From: Pseudoscleropodium purum
Lineage: Eukaryota; Streptophyta; Bryopsida; Hypnales; Brachytheciaceae
Assembly: GCA_963969395.1 (NCBI GenBank)
Contig: OZ017805.1
Coordinates: 7,378,001-7,442,000 of the forward strand
Direction of reading: 5' to 3'
Length of the DNA: 64,000 nt
Position 1 is the stretch's first letter. Every line of letters begins with the position of its first letter. The translations under genes and the position numbers were made by a program. Shown here one piece after another: positions 23,565 to 35,618 of the stretch. The notes below the pieces were generated by a model, which was given only the letters and a program-made list of their open reading frames with translations, was not told the DNA's origin and did not search any database.

Positions 23565-24335
23565 TGAAGGCAGAGATTGATGAGAAATCGCATCCGGTTA
23601 CTTTCTAGTAAGAAGTTCCCAACATCCCAAAGGACAAGACCAAGAAGGAGCACCTTAAGGTGGACTTGTATGGCATTGGTTGCCAAGGATTTCTACAATT
23701 GGCTGATGATGTCCAATGATGATTGTATAGGGGAGTTCAAAAGGCAATATGAACATTTAGTAAAATATTGGGGAGTAGTAAATGCAATATTTCATGAGCT
23801 TATAAAACAACCAATATCTTTGAAGGACAGCTTCTAGCCGTCAACTTAGGTTGCACCAACGATTGATGATCAATTTGGAGATGATGGTCAGGTTCAAGAG
23901 GGATTTGCAAAAGATGATCACTATATTGGGCAATTGTGCGATCGTCTACACCAATCTTTCGGAGTCATGCATGATGTTTTTGTAGGCTACTTTCTTGCCA
24001 TTTGTCCTACGGATGGCGATGGAAGACCTATTTGAATTGCAAGAGCACTATCTCATCCAAACAATAACGTAGATCACCCAAACTATGTGCTCATTTAATA
24101 ATTCAAGCCCTCATCAAAAAAAAAAACATTCAAGAATTCTACATTGGTTGGGATTCCACAAGAGGATTGTAGTAGATGAAACTTAGGCTGAAACTCAAGT
24201 AGATGAAACTCAAGTTGATGAAACTCAACCTCTAGTATAGGAGTACATAGATTCCTTGATGACTACTTGGAAGTCTCAAATAAAAAAAGAAACCACGAAG
24301 TGTATATTAAAAATCCCGATAGTTTAGATTGAAGT
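23565..24335 (+). pseudogene. C-terminal fragment of a DUF7869-like transposon-associated protein
   Basis: From about 23710 the sequence matches the C-terminal third of the longer relic at 44222-47792: RQYEHLVKYWG against RCYKHLVKYWH, then GYFLAICPTDGDGR, IARALSHPNN, YVLI and FYIGWDS. Both copies carry TAG after Asp-Phe or Ser-Phe (23835-23837 here; 47244-47246 there), where the next residues are Pro-Ser/Thr-Thr, so Trp was probably lost. The upstream 23565-23705 stretch (KDKTKKEHLKVDLYG) does not match the other copy and suggests fusion or rearrangement. Not functional as read. Confidence 0.65.
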
Positions 24336-24839
24336 GATTAATGAGAGTCTAATTGCCTTTAATTCTATTTGAGTGTAATCATTGTTTTTTTCAATTCATT
24401 CTAGAATAATACTTTGCTTCTAGAATGTGTAGTGAGTCTTGCTTCAATTTGTTTTGTAGATTTTTTTATTATGCGTCCTATATGAGATGTAGACTATTAG
24501 TGTGCTAAGTATTTTTATATTATACTATTGCTTTACACAAAGCAATCATAGTTTTATAACATGTTTGGATTTGATTTGTAATTGTCTATTATAAATATGT
24601 TTTCAAGTGTATTAGTGCTCAAATAGAGCAACTATAATACTATTTGATATGCATATACTCCTAATATTACATTCTATTTCTCGTTCTTTGTAGCTTTATT
24701 TCAACTTCCCCTTTTATTGGCTTTATAAAATTTCATTTTTAATTATATAACAATTCATAAAAAATGGTGTAAGTGAGTATGACCACTATTTATTTGCTTA
24801 ATATATGAACTCCTTCTCATATTTTGAATAGGAGGCACT

Positions 24840-25005
24840 TGTTTGTTGAATTTTTCTTGCCTGTGAAGCTCACTTAGCAGCACCAAGTTATGTTACTTCT
24901 ACATGGTACTTATACAAATTCAACAGGAATTAAACTCAAATCACTTATGTGAAGTAAACAACCCTTTCCAACCAACTAGTAGCTTCATGACTTTGTATTC
25001 AATAG
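24840..25005 (-). mobile_element. Probable tRNA-derived SINE-like unit, copy 1
   Basis: On the minus strand, an A-box-like GAAGCTACTAGTTGGTTGG is followed about 40 bp later by a B-box-like GAGTTTAATTCC, the layout of an RNA polymerase III internal promoter. It aligns with a second unit at 48142-48315 over about 170 bp. Both lie a similar distance past the two DUF7869-like relics, so shared duplication of a larger element is an alternative. Confidence 0.5.
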
Positions 25006-26129
25006 AGAAAATAAACTTCATTTGTATCCTAAACACTTCATTTCACTATGTAAATCAATGCTAAAAATTTCGACTAACTCACCACTTACTAACCTACTAA
25101 ATTCATAGTCTATGAACTGAAATTCAATTCAACTCTACTTCAATTTTTGAGCATACAAAGGATGAGACTAATTTGAGAGTCTCCCACTCTTTCATTTTAA
25201 TAAATATAGTGTTAGTATAAAATGGGATACTAGTCGCTAGTTTCATACATACGACCATAGATCTATAAAATGATTTATTTCTGGTCCATACATGTATTTG
25301 ACTAATGTACATGACAATATATAACATTCTCATAATCCTTCAACTCCATCTATTTCATACAGTATGTCAATTGTATCCATAGGGGGACTATCCCTCCAAA
25401 GTGAGAAAATTCCATCTGTCAACCCTTGATGTCAAGGAAACATAAACCTAGTGTGTGTAATCTACAATACAAAAGCATGCGATTCTCAATAATTTGATTG
25501 TCAATTAAAAGTGAAGTCTATGGTTCCTATTTCCTATGATTGTTTACATGCATAAAATGATTCAATTAATGGCTAATGTAAATGATCTAATTTATCAACA
25601 ACTGTATGCACATCCATAGTTTTTCATATAACACACTAGAAACTATTGCTCTTGAAAATTGCGCTTTACTATCATTCTAGGTGTGCTATCTATGTGACTA
25701 TATTCAACTACTTCAAAAAAAATTGCACAATCCTAAAAATGAATAAGCACGATGTAATATATGTGAAGTTAAGATATCATACCTTTCTACAAATGATTGA
25801 CACAAATCTTCGTGTACATCAATCCAAAATCACTAGCAATAATAGAATGCACAGACTCAAAACTACTCAGCCTCCAAAGTTTCTTCACATGTATAAAGAT
25901 CAAGCTCTAGCTAGCTTGGGGTTATAATAGAAATGGATTGGTGTTGACAAGCTATAGTTTCTTACTAGAAGTCTGAGTTCTGTGCATTTTTTGGTTTTTA
26001 AATGTTGATTTAATTCTAGAAGTTCATGTCCAATTGGTTTAGGAAGAATCCAAAGACATAATCCTCTATTTTGAATGGTCATAACACTCCCTTGAAGTTC
26101 ATGCAGCAATGACTATAGAGAAGATCTCC
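25006..26129. other. No supportable gene
   Basis: AT-rich; only short ORFs without motifs. Confidence 0.5.
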
Positions 26130-26430
26130 AAATTTGTTCCTCCATTCCAAATGTTGACTAGATTATTCAAATTCACAAAGCTTAAGGCTAACAAAGAATG
26201 TATCTATGGTCTTTCATCGAGAATGTTGACTTCATTTTATATACTTGTGTAGCACTAACTAGTTGGATTTGGTATATATGGCCTTCCATTTTGAATGTTG
26301 ACTATATTCTTGAAATATGCAAAGCATTGACAAGTTGGAATGGGTGCAAGTGACCTTTCATTTTGAATCTTTGTTGGATTTTTCATATATGGAGTATTGA
26401 ATGTAGATATCTTTAGCCATTTGTTGTTAT
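26130..26430. repeat. Tandem repeat, 72-bp unit
   Basis: About four degenerate copies: ATGTTGACT or a close variant at 26151, 26223 and 26295, each followed by a similar context (CATTTTGAATG, CAAAGCATTGACAAGTTGG and variants). The next unit begins near 26355. Confidence 0.8.
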
Positions 26431-26539
26431 TAGAAAATGGTGCATAGATAGTGGATAAAAAATTAAACACCCTCATATTTCCTTTAAAGATCTTTAATTC
26501 ATAGACATAATTCTAAATTATCTTACGGTCCATGTTCTA

Positions 26540-26566
26540 TTTTTTTTTTTTTTTTTTTTTTTTTTT
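26540..26566. repeat. 27-base T homopolymer
   Basis: An uninterrupted T run. It could be the tail of a minus-strand retroposon extending rightward, but no element body was recognised. Confidence 0.9.
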
Positions 26567-26844
26567 GATACAAATTGTTTGTTTGTTTTTTGAAACTTAT
26601 GAAACAAATTCCATTGGAAAGGATAAAGTAGAAAATTTGCCAGATTTAGGTGGCCTGTTAGGGAGGAAAATTACAATTAGTAAAGTCCATATTAGGTAAA
26701 AAATAGTAATACAAAAAGGCATACACTTGAATGCAATATTTTCTATAGTTTTTGACATTGTTGATATAATTAAAAATATTTTGATGAATAATTATAAATT
26801 TGGAGATGATCATATTGTTTAGTTGCACTATTACAATGAATGTA

Positions 26845-27240
26845 GTTTTAAGGTTTAAAGTTCAGAGTATTAAGGTTTAGATTTTATGTGATATTAAAGT
26901 TCACAATATTAGGCTCTTACTATGCATTAATATTGTCATATGCAAAACACAAGGCATATTTTGGATATTCTGAATTAGTATAATAAGGTTTTAGAATGGA
27001 CATGTTTAGATATTTTTCTTTCACTTTCACTTTACGATTTTGGATTTTAGGATGTATAATTCAATAGTCAAGATTGAGGCTTTTGGATTTATACTCTTAG
27101 AGCAGAGAATTCACAGTATTAGGGTCTAAAGTCCTTAGGGTTCAAGATATTCGGATGTAAAATTCCCACTTCGAGGGTTTGAAGTACTAGAGTGTTGAAT
27201 TTTTGTATCCACGGTTTAATAGTTTAGATAACCTAGGTGG
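26845..27240. repeat. Degenerate array of TTTAGGG-like short words
   Basis: Words such as AAGGTTTA, TTAGGGTTCA, GTATTAGGGTC and TTAGGATG recur every 15-30 bp, mixed with TTCACAATATT-like phrases. A weaker patch occurs near 28725-28800. It resembles decayed telomere-like simple sequence but is too irregular for a firm call. Confidence 0.4.
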
Positions 27241-30200
27241 GTAGAAGGGACATTCCTATACAGGTTTTTTCCTATAAAATTTAAGAGAATTATAGACTTT
27301 ACATGACTCAATACTTTAATTGATAAGATCAACACCTCATAGGTCAAGCCATCAAATCAAATCATTTCCAATACTTCTTTGTATTTTTTAATAATGAAGA
27401 ACTTTTAATAGACCAAATAAAGATCACATCAAGTTCATTACATGGTAATATTCCTAATAGAATGAAATATCAAGTAACTTGAAACTAATCCATTAATGAT
27501 GCCAAATACTAAATTACATCAACTACATAATTTAGAATCTCCTAAAACTAAAAAAAAAATTGTCATAAACTTAGAGACAATTGTCCTGGTGAATTAATTA
27601 AAGAGGCTATCAATCTCACTGACACCTATACAATCCAACGAACATGCAATTAGTTAGAATGTGCATGTCATGTGTCTTCACCTTATAAAAATGAATTATA
27701 GTATTTATAAAAGAAAAAACACCCAACAAAATTCAAAATTTCATATAAAAACATAGCAAATACATCATAGTTTGTCATATGCAAAACACAAGGCACTTAT
27801 GAAGATGTCATCTACAAATTCTTCACTTCAAACATCACTAAACACAACTAAATCACTCCTAAATCATTTGTAGTGAGTAGTTTATAAACCAAAATGTAGA
27901 TGATCAACTCACAGTTCTATTTACACATTTATACTACAAGCACATAGTCATAGCAAAGTCCAATCATGGCCAAAAGTGCCTTGCTCACCAAGGGAAAAGA
28001 GGGAGAATTCTAGTAGAAGTTTTCTACTCGGAAGGTTCAAATGAATTCACTACCCACAACTAATTAAGATGCCATCATTGTTAATTAATGTATGGTACAT
28101 ATCTGACACAATTAGTTGTGTATATAACATTGACTACCACTAGACTCAAAGGAACAAATCAAGTCAATGAAACTTGTCCCATAATCTATGCAAATTCAAA
28201 TCAAGGCTCTAAGCTCTATGATTTAAACAAACACCAATAAAAAATCATTCTATGAATTTAATAAAAGTAGAAATAATTATGTAATATCACTACATCAAAA
28301 ACATGAGAAATATTATTTTAAAAATACTACCAATTAACATTTAGAGAAAGAGAATAGAAAACACAAGTGATAAACTATTGTGCTTATAATCAAGAAAAAG
28401 GCCCTATCATCAAAAAGGCCAAAAATTTTAGTAGTAATTGACTTTGCTACAACAAAGAAAAATTAGGACTAGAAGGGTGGATAGAAGGGACACATAGACT
28501 TAAGAAAAATGGTAAATTTTAGCACATTACCAACTAAACCTTTTCAAAATAAACCATTTAACTTAAATAGCTCCTAAGGGCATACTATTTAATTATATGA
28601 AGAAGAAATAAGAGTACATGCAATTCAAGATGTTTCTTATTTTACGTATAAAATTAAAATTAAAGAAGCCCACTTAGGATACAACTTCTTTAACAAAATG
28701 ATTTTTTATTAGACTGAGGACTTTTAGGGTTTAGGATTTAGGATATAAAGGAGAGAATTCATAAAATTAAGATAGAAGGTTCACAATTTCAGGGTCTTAT
28801 GGACTGTCATGTTATTAGAATCTTGGAGTCTTTCATGTACATAATGGTTATTTTAAATGGAAGCCCATTCGTTCTTTGAAATATGGACATCCAATATAAA
28901 CTTTATATTAATTATTTTGTCTTCAAACATTGCAAAATTTGTGAATGTGAATTCAATGAGTATAACTTTCACAAGCCATAGTAACTATTGGGTAACTCAT
29001 AGGCTATATATAATAAATTCTAAAACCTAAATGGAATTGAAAAAAGATTATTTTGTCAAGTTTTTTACAAATTATCCAAATAAAATACTAATAACAAAAC
29101 TTTTGAAAAATGAATTTCTATTAGCCAAATGAATAACCTCTCTAAATTGATATTATTTTTTAGGTTTACGCCTAAATGTATTGAAGATGTATAGAATAGA
29201 TTAAATTAGAAGAGAAAAAAAAACAATTGTTAAATTTGATATAAAGATGTTGCTATGATGGATATGACTTCTGTCTAAGAAAATCACAAAACTATCACCC
29301 ACTGAATGAATCTTGAAACATTATTAATGATACCAATCTAGTTCTTTCTGACGCATTCGTTTTTCTATTATCATTTTCACTTTGAGTTTCAAGGCTAGCT
29401 GGCTAGTAGTACATTATAAATGTTCTAATGTATCATATGGTAATCAACACCTAATTATGAATTTATTATTTTCTTTTCTTCTTTCTTGACCCTAAATGAT
29501 AATAGATTTGTAATCCATTTCATAAGTTTTTCAAATCTATATTTGGATTGTATATTTAATATATACATCTTCTACCAATAAATACAAGATTCATTGTACA
29601 GTATAGAATTGTCCTAAATGAGATGAATGAGTTCTATAAAATATGAAGTTGTGTAATATGGACTATATTAACTTTCCAAATATAGAAATATGTCTTCATT
29701 TTTAAGGATAATTATAGTTTTTCTCATGTGGGCAGTTACATGTAGACCTCCAAAGGATTTTTATATATCTTTTGATCTTATCTAAAGATCTCTCGTTATT
29801 TTATTTACATGGATTTCTGTTTTATACTCAATAAAAATTATGTAGTTTATGATCCTAAATCTTGATATGGCTTGGCATACATACCTATAATTTGTTATAA
29901 ATAAGCTCATTCTATTTTGTAAACCTATATTTAGATCATTTCCTTAGCAACATTCAATTCATCTTCTAAGTTACTCATTCAATTCCTTCTAGTATATCAA
30001 ACTACCTTTTTTTTGTATAGATAGGTTATATTTTTTTTATTTAATTCCTTGCCAAGGACTTTAAATTCATGCATTGTTTTTTTCTGCTTCTATATTTTTC
30101 CAAATACAATTTTATTTTTAGATACTACACTTGAATTTGGAAAAAAATTACTATAGATTTTGTATTAATATACCTAAATATTAAAGAAATTTGAGCTACT

Positions 30201-31827
30201 TTTGCTGAGAATGTTACTTTGCTCTAATCCATTATCCTAAATTTCCTTCTATTTCACACCCATTCCTTCCTTTCCCTCATCTCTTTCCCTTTGAGCTTAG
30301 ACTAATGGTAGCAACAAGAACTATTAGATTTAGCATTTGCACCATCTATATTGTCTGCCCTAGGTTTTTTATTTTATTTTATGAAATGCCAAATTGGCAA
30401 TATTTAAGGTTTTAGTGGTGCTTGAAATTTCAACATTCATCCATATAGTGGATAGAAAATATCACATTAGCACATATCATGTGCCCATAATTTTGTTTTC
30501 ATTCATTCTTTGGCAATTTCATCCAATATCTCTTCATAATTTGAAGAATTTTAGAAATTTTATCTAAAATTTTACAATTTATGTTCCCAAGCCTTGGTGC
30601 AGAGTCAATTTTTTGGTGCAAATCTCTAGGAAGAAAAACACTGGTCCATGGTCCATCCATCCTTTAAGAATTTAAGTCTTACATTTTTCTATATGAGGTT
30701 AAAAATAATAGTTAGATTTATAAGAAGCTTTTATATTTTATATTTTTAGTTGTCCTTTTATTTTCCTACCTTCTCATATTTTATATTGACATATCATTGT
30801 TCCTTTGTTTGTCAAGATTAACCTCTAATTATTTTCATTTGTTAAAAATAATAAATAAATAAAAATAATCTCTAAATGCCCAAATTGTTTTTTGGAAGAA
30901 CATAGCAAATTTATGCAACTCACTACAAATGGATTTTTTTTGTTTGGAATTTGAACATGACATGTGTCCAAGGAGTACTTCTAAGGTCCAATAATTTTCG
31001 TAACTTTTGACTACATGGTAAAAAAATTATTGTATGATGTGTATAGATTGTATAATTTGTTATTTTTGTCAATATAGAGAAGTAAATTTTTTATTTTATT
31101 TCAACACTCTAACTTTAGAGGAATGCTATTTTGGTTGTTATTAAATTTCTTTTTTCCCATAAACTTATTTTTTGGATAAGATATAGTGGTTGAAATAAAA
31201 TTTTATCTTTGACTATGTCACCCTATTTTTATTTGTTAAAACAATTTTGTTCATATAAAATTCCTCTTAAATTTCACACCCTACTCATCTAGATAAGACA
31301 CTTTGGTCAAACCAAAACTTCTTATTTTATTTTTACATCCACTTTCTTTTGGTAAGGTATTAGGGTTCAGGTAAAATTGATCTTTCATTTTTAGACCTTT
31401 TTGTCTTTTGTCAAACATTTATGTGCATGCTGAAATTTTCTTATTTATTTTGCATGATACTTTCATTGGTGTGAAATTTTTTTGTTATCTCTGCACTCAA
31501 TATTTGGAGGGAACCTTTGGCGTAGGTCCAAATTCCATATCCTTCTTGACACTTTTTTTCTTTAAATACAAAGTACAAAAACAAAGTATCAAGTACACAA
31601 TGAACTAAACAAAAAATATATATATTATAGAAGAAACTTTGAATCATTACAAGTTTAAAAACAACCAACAATTCAAAATGTATTTCTAATTTCAAATGTA
31701 CTGGCATACAATGTTGGTGCACATACACTATATAATATGCACAGATCCCTCCTCAACTCTATATTCCACTATTCCTCAACTAATTCTAGAGTTCCATATA
31801 GCATATTGAACTACTACTCTATTAATA
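27241..31827. other. Long AT-rich non-coding stretch
   Basis: About 4.6 kb with no ORF of protein-like composition. Around 31160-31420 there are loosely repeated phrases on TTTGG(A/T)AAG(A/G)TAT...AAATT(T/G)ATCTTT. Nothing else supportable. Confidence 0.5.
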
Positions 31828-33070
31828 TGAATGTTGGAAGTGTTCATCCAACATAGGCCAATTGAATCCATTACATAATCGATTCATTACATGGGCCAAA
31901 ACACTACAATAACCCAAGCCCTTCAAACAAAGGTAGTTCAAATATTGGTGAAACACATTTTCCAATACGTTGTGGGTGAACATGCCCATTCCTTTAGTTT
32001 TTTTGTTGCAACTTGAAGTAGAGCTCCAACATGCATTGCCCGTTGATTCTTGAAGTAATTTTATCAACCACATATTTTTTCAATGTATATGAATAATTTA
32101 GAATGATTTCCACATCTACATCTTTTGTATGCAAATTTGTAATATCTGGATCCATCCACTGTCTTTTCCATAAAGTTTCTGTCCTTTTATTTGTTGATGT
32201 GAATGTGTATAAAGACTTCATTGGTTCAAAGCTATAGTAGTCATACCCCAATTGCAAACTCAAATATAGACACGTGACTCATTTTCGGGAAAATGAAAAA
32301 TGATGTAGTTTGGATAAATATCATTGTGTAAATGTTCAACAACATGCATTGCATTCATGATGTACAAGAATATCCATGCAAGTTCAATGCGTTTCATCCT
32401 AAATTGGCAAAGATGGTAAGCTTGAATTACCTCTACCTTAGAGGGGTGCAAATGGATCAACCAAATGTATATGTTGTCTAGATAATTGTTATTCATGTTC
32501 AATATATCATAGAGTATTGCCGTTCTACCAATACAAATACCCATTGTTTGTTATTGTATGCACCACTACTAATCATATCACTCATGGATGTAGAATCCTC
32601 ACTGCCATTAATTTGTTTTGTTGTTTCAACTTTATGAGTTGAGGTTGAGTGTAGTGGTGGTTGGATTTCTTCGTTGCAAACTCTCAATATGGGAGTATTT
32701 CAAGACATCCTTCAAATTAGACCTTCCAAATTGTTGCGTACTTGCCTCTCATTGTTTTGTCATCTATGGGAATCACCTATGTTGTATTCCAAAGTACTAT
32801 GAGATGCCACCTACCCCTACCCAACTCAACAACTCCATCATTGTTATTCCACTAAGGTAGTGACCTAACCTAATTGTGCTTCTTAATAAATGAAGCACAC
32901 TGACCTTTGAACAAATCCACTTTGAGAATGACTTGCTAAAATGATTCAGCATTTGCTCGGTATTCTTTGCCACACCACTTTAAAATGTCTTTCTTGTTCC
33001 ACAATGCATTGTAGGCCTCATTTTCCAAGCATTTTTTGAAGAATCTCTTCTCCATATCCTGCCTCTATTT
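31828..33070 (-). pseudogene. Protein-kinase-like relic
   Basis: Several minus-strand segments, in different frames, line up in the order of a kinase domain. LGRGRWHLIVLWNT comes near the start. Then MNAMHVVEHLHNDIYPNYIIF resembles the alpha-E helix and catalytic loop (H-x-D-x-x-P-x-N), VCNWGM sits where DFG would be, and LAHVMNRLCNGFNWPM resembles the C-lobe end (RPS-x-x-x-V-x-x-L). The DFG Asp is replaced by Asn. Stops and frameshifts separate the parts, so no active product is expected. Family assignment rests on motif order and is moderate. Confidence 0.5.
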
Positions 33071-33126
33071 AAAACGTTGAAAGCATCCAACATCTATTGC
33101 ATTATTACTGTAAGAAACCAAAGTTT

Positions 33127-33302
33127 ATTGATGTCAAAAGGAATAGGTTTTAGGTAACATAAAAAAAAAAAATCCATGTTTTTATGTCAACAATGATGTC
33201 TAATATAACATCAATGGACATTATTGTTGACATAAAAACATGGGTTGTTGTTTTTTATGTCACCTTGGATGTCACCTGAAATCCGTTCCTTTTGATGCCA
33301 AT
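33127..33302. mobile_element. Foldback MITE, about 175 bp
   Basis: The arms pair almost end to end: ATTGATGTCAAAAGGAA at the left matches the reverse complement of TTCCTTTTGATGCCAAT at the right, and the inner arms share CCATGTTTTTATGTCAACAA perfectly. The right arm holds a short extra segment. The loop is around 33200-33215. The superfamily is unclear because no TSD is obvious. Confidence 0.8.
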
Positions 33303-33882
33303 CTATCATTTAAAACAAGGTTTTCTAATAGTGTATGTTTGCTTTGAATTTCTACATACACTCTTCTTGATATTTGATATATTTGTTGTCCAGGAACAGA
33401 GTGGTTTCCAACTCATAGAATTGAATGATACACTTAATCATGAACTTCTTGCATGCTTTGGAGGAACTTTTTTGAGCTAGCTTAATGCTCGATAACCTTT
33501 CATGCATCACCTTCTTCTACTTTGCAACCTTTTTTTATCCTAATATCATTGTAATGTACTTGTGATAATCATCCAAATTCCAAAAATGAAATTATTCATT
33601 GCAAAGAATGCCAAATATGAATGGCATACACTACCTTACAAGCAAAAATGGCAATAAGGGGCCTTCAATATGTCACTCACTCACTCTAACTTTCTTTAGG
33701 AAAAGAGCCAATGGAAGATAAACCACCAAGCTCTTCGCTCCATGCTTACATAAGTAATAAGGGGCAAGGCTAAAGTGAGAAGCAAATGGCTTGTCCACCC
33801 CTTTTATACAAAGCAAACAATTCATCTGCCTCATCCAACAACTTGATCACGTCTACCCAATCAAATAAAAGTGCCGCAGCGG
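33303..33882. other. No supportable gene
   Basis: A 62-codon ORF at 33292-33480 starts inside the MITE and has no motif; treated as chance. Confidence 0.5.
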
Positions 33883-34110
33883 ACAATCAGTCATTCCCTC
33901 GATTGGACGGCTATAAGTATGTGGACAGGCAAAGGTGGATGATCTGTTGTCTACATAATTAGATGGTCGTGTTGGGATAGATAGACCGAGGCAAACAATA
34001 TGCCATCTACTTGATTAGATGGACAAAAAAAGGCAAATAGGTTGAGGCGGATAATCTGTCATCCACCTGATTAGATAGATGGAAAAAAATGGAGTATTCG
34101 CCATCTACCA
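33883..34110. repeat. Degenerate tandem repeat, about 55-70-bp unit
   Basis: Three to four copies built on AGGC(A/G)GATAATCTGTCATC followed by A(C/T)(A/C)TGATTAGATGG. Spacing is irregular. Confidence 0.65.
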
Positions 34111-34446
34111 CATATGCCGGGCTTAGGCGAGCAAGTGTCTGCCCAACTACTTCATTGGACGGCATAGGCTTTGTAGAGTGTCTTCTAAAAATAAAGTCTA
34201 TACTCCATGAAGACTTTAGATTGTAGGAAGCACTTTTATACCCCTATACAATATTTATATTAATAATCACTATCACTTATACATCAATGGTATTAAAAAA
34301 TTATACAATGCCATATCTAGCAATCTATTTGCATATTTTGTATATACATTATTTTTATTAAAATTGAAATACATGCAACTACAATTCACGAAGAACTTTG
34401 TATTATTTTTGTCACACTTGACCTTCTGTGGAGAGTAGAATTAGTG

Positions 34447-34850
34447 CACTAGTCTACAAAATGAACTCTACAAAGATGCATTCTACTTTGCTCAGAATGT
34501 GAATTAGACTCAACTCTTTGACTTGGGCCTCTTGATTGTATTCCAACATATAGACTACCTTCGTAGTAGTCTTCATATTCACTTTGCCCACCTCTTGGTC
34601 TATAATTCCCATACTTAGAACCTCAAAAAGTTGGAGGAAGAATTGAAGTACTACGTTGAGATCTTTCATTTGAACCATTGTAATAAGAACTTCTATGATA
34701 CCCATATGAATCACTTCTAGTAGATCCAAGATAGTATTGGAAGCCTCCTTGGCTAAAACTATCATAGTGTTTGGTTTCATAGCTTCTTCTTACACTTTGA
34801 AATCCAACCAACCCTTTTTTCTTGGCACCACATGGCTACAAAGCACCATT
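34447..34850 (-). pseudogene. Tyr/Ser/Gly-rich coding relic
   Basis: One minus-strand frame reads GLVGFQSVRRSYETKHYDSF, then GYHRSSYYNGSNERSQRS and YRPRGGQSEYEDYYEG, a low-complexity Tyr/Ser/Gly-rich protein with only a few stops (TAG at the upstream edge and one internal). The composition differs clearly from chance ORFs here. No family recognised. Confidence 0.4.
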
Positions 34851-35618
34851 TGAAAAAGGTTGGCAAAAAAGCCTTAAGTAAGAAAAGTGAAAAAAATAAA
34901 AAATCACTAGAGAGTCGCCTAGGGCTTTACCTTTGTTGTTGGAAAGTTTTATCAACAGGCATCATGTTCACCAAGAATTTCCATAAAGGAGCATTGGACT
35001 TTCAAATCTTTGGGTTGTTTTCCCCCCTTCACACCTCACGTGTTGCCTTGGCAACTTCCTAAGCTCTACATTTATCACCAATTTTTTCATAGAACAAAAT
35101 CTATTTATAGCTAGATAAGGCCCCAGCTTTGAATTGCAAATCGTCGTAATGTATACAAGGCTTCCCACCTTCATTACCACTCTCCTACTTTGTTTTGTGC
35201 AATCTTATACTTCCTCCTCATTCCGCCTTTGTAGGTCGTTGTAGCTGTAGTCATGTTGTGTTCTTAGATGCAATGTTGAAATCCACTCTTTGTCATTGCT
35301 ATTGAACGTCGCCTATTGGGGATGAAGTCCCAGCACATTGGTGACCACTATGCTGTGATGTTACTGCAAGGGTGCAAGCAAATGATATTTCAAGGATTTT
35401 CAAGGTGAAGCATGCCTAACTCTCTTTGTCTACTTTTCTACAATGATTTTCAAATTGTGCTATGTTTGCTTTGTTGTGTACTTATTGATTGAGTTGTGCT
35501 TTTGGTTCTAGATCTTATTGGTGACGCCATGGTTTGACAAGTTGCCAACAATGCTTGCTATATCAAATCCTTTGCAATTTGTTACCTCTTTATTTGTTAG
35601 GGTTTTGTATCCTCACTA
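34851..35618. other. No supportable gene
   Basis: Short ORFs on both strands without motifs; slightly less AT-rich than the surroundings. Confidence 0.45.

Noticed and set aside
24840..25005. A true tRNA gene
   Set aside because: A- and B-box-like words are present, but no acceptor or anticodon stems pair; a SINE-like unit fits better.
26845..27240. Interstitial telomere array
   Set aside because: TTTAGGG-like words are too irregular and mixed with other phrases; listed only as a degenerate repeat.
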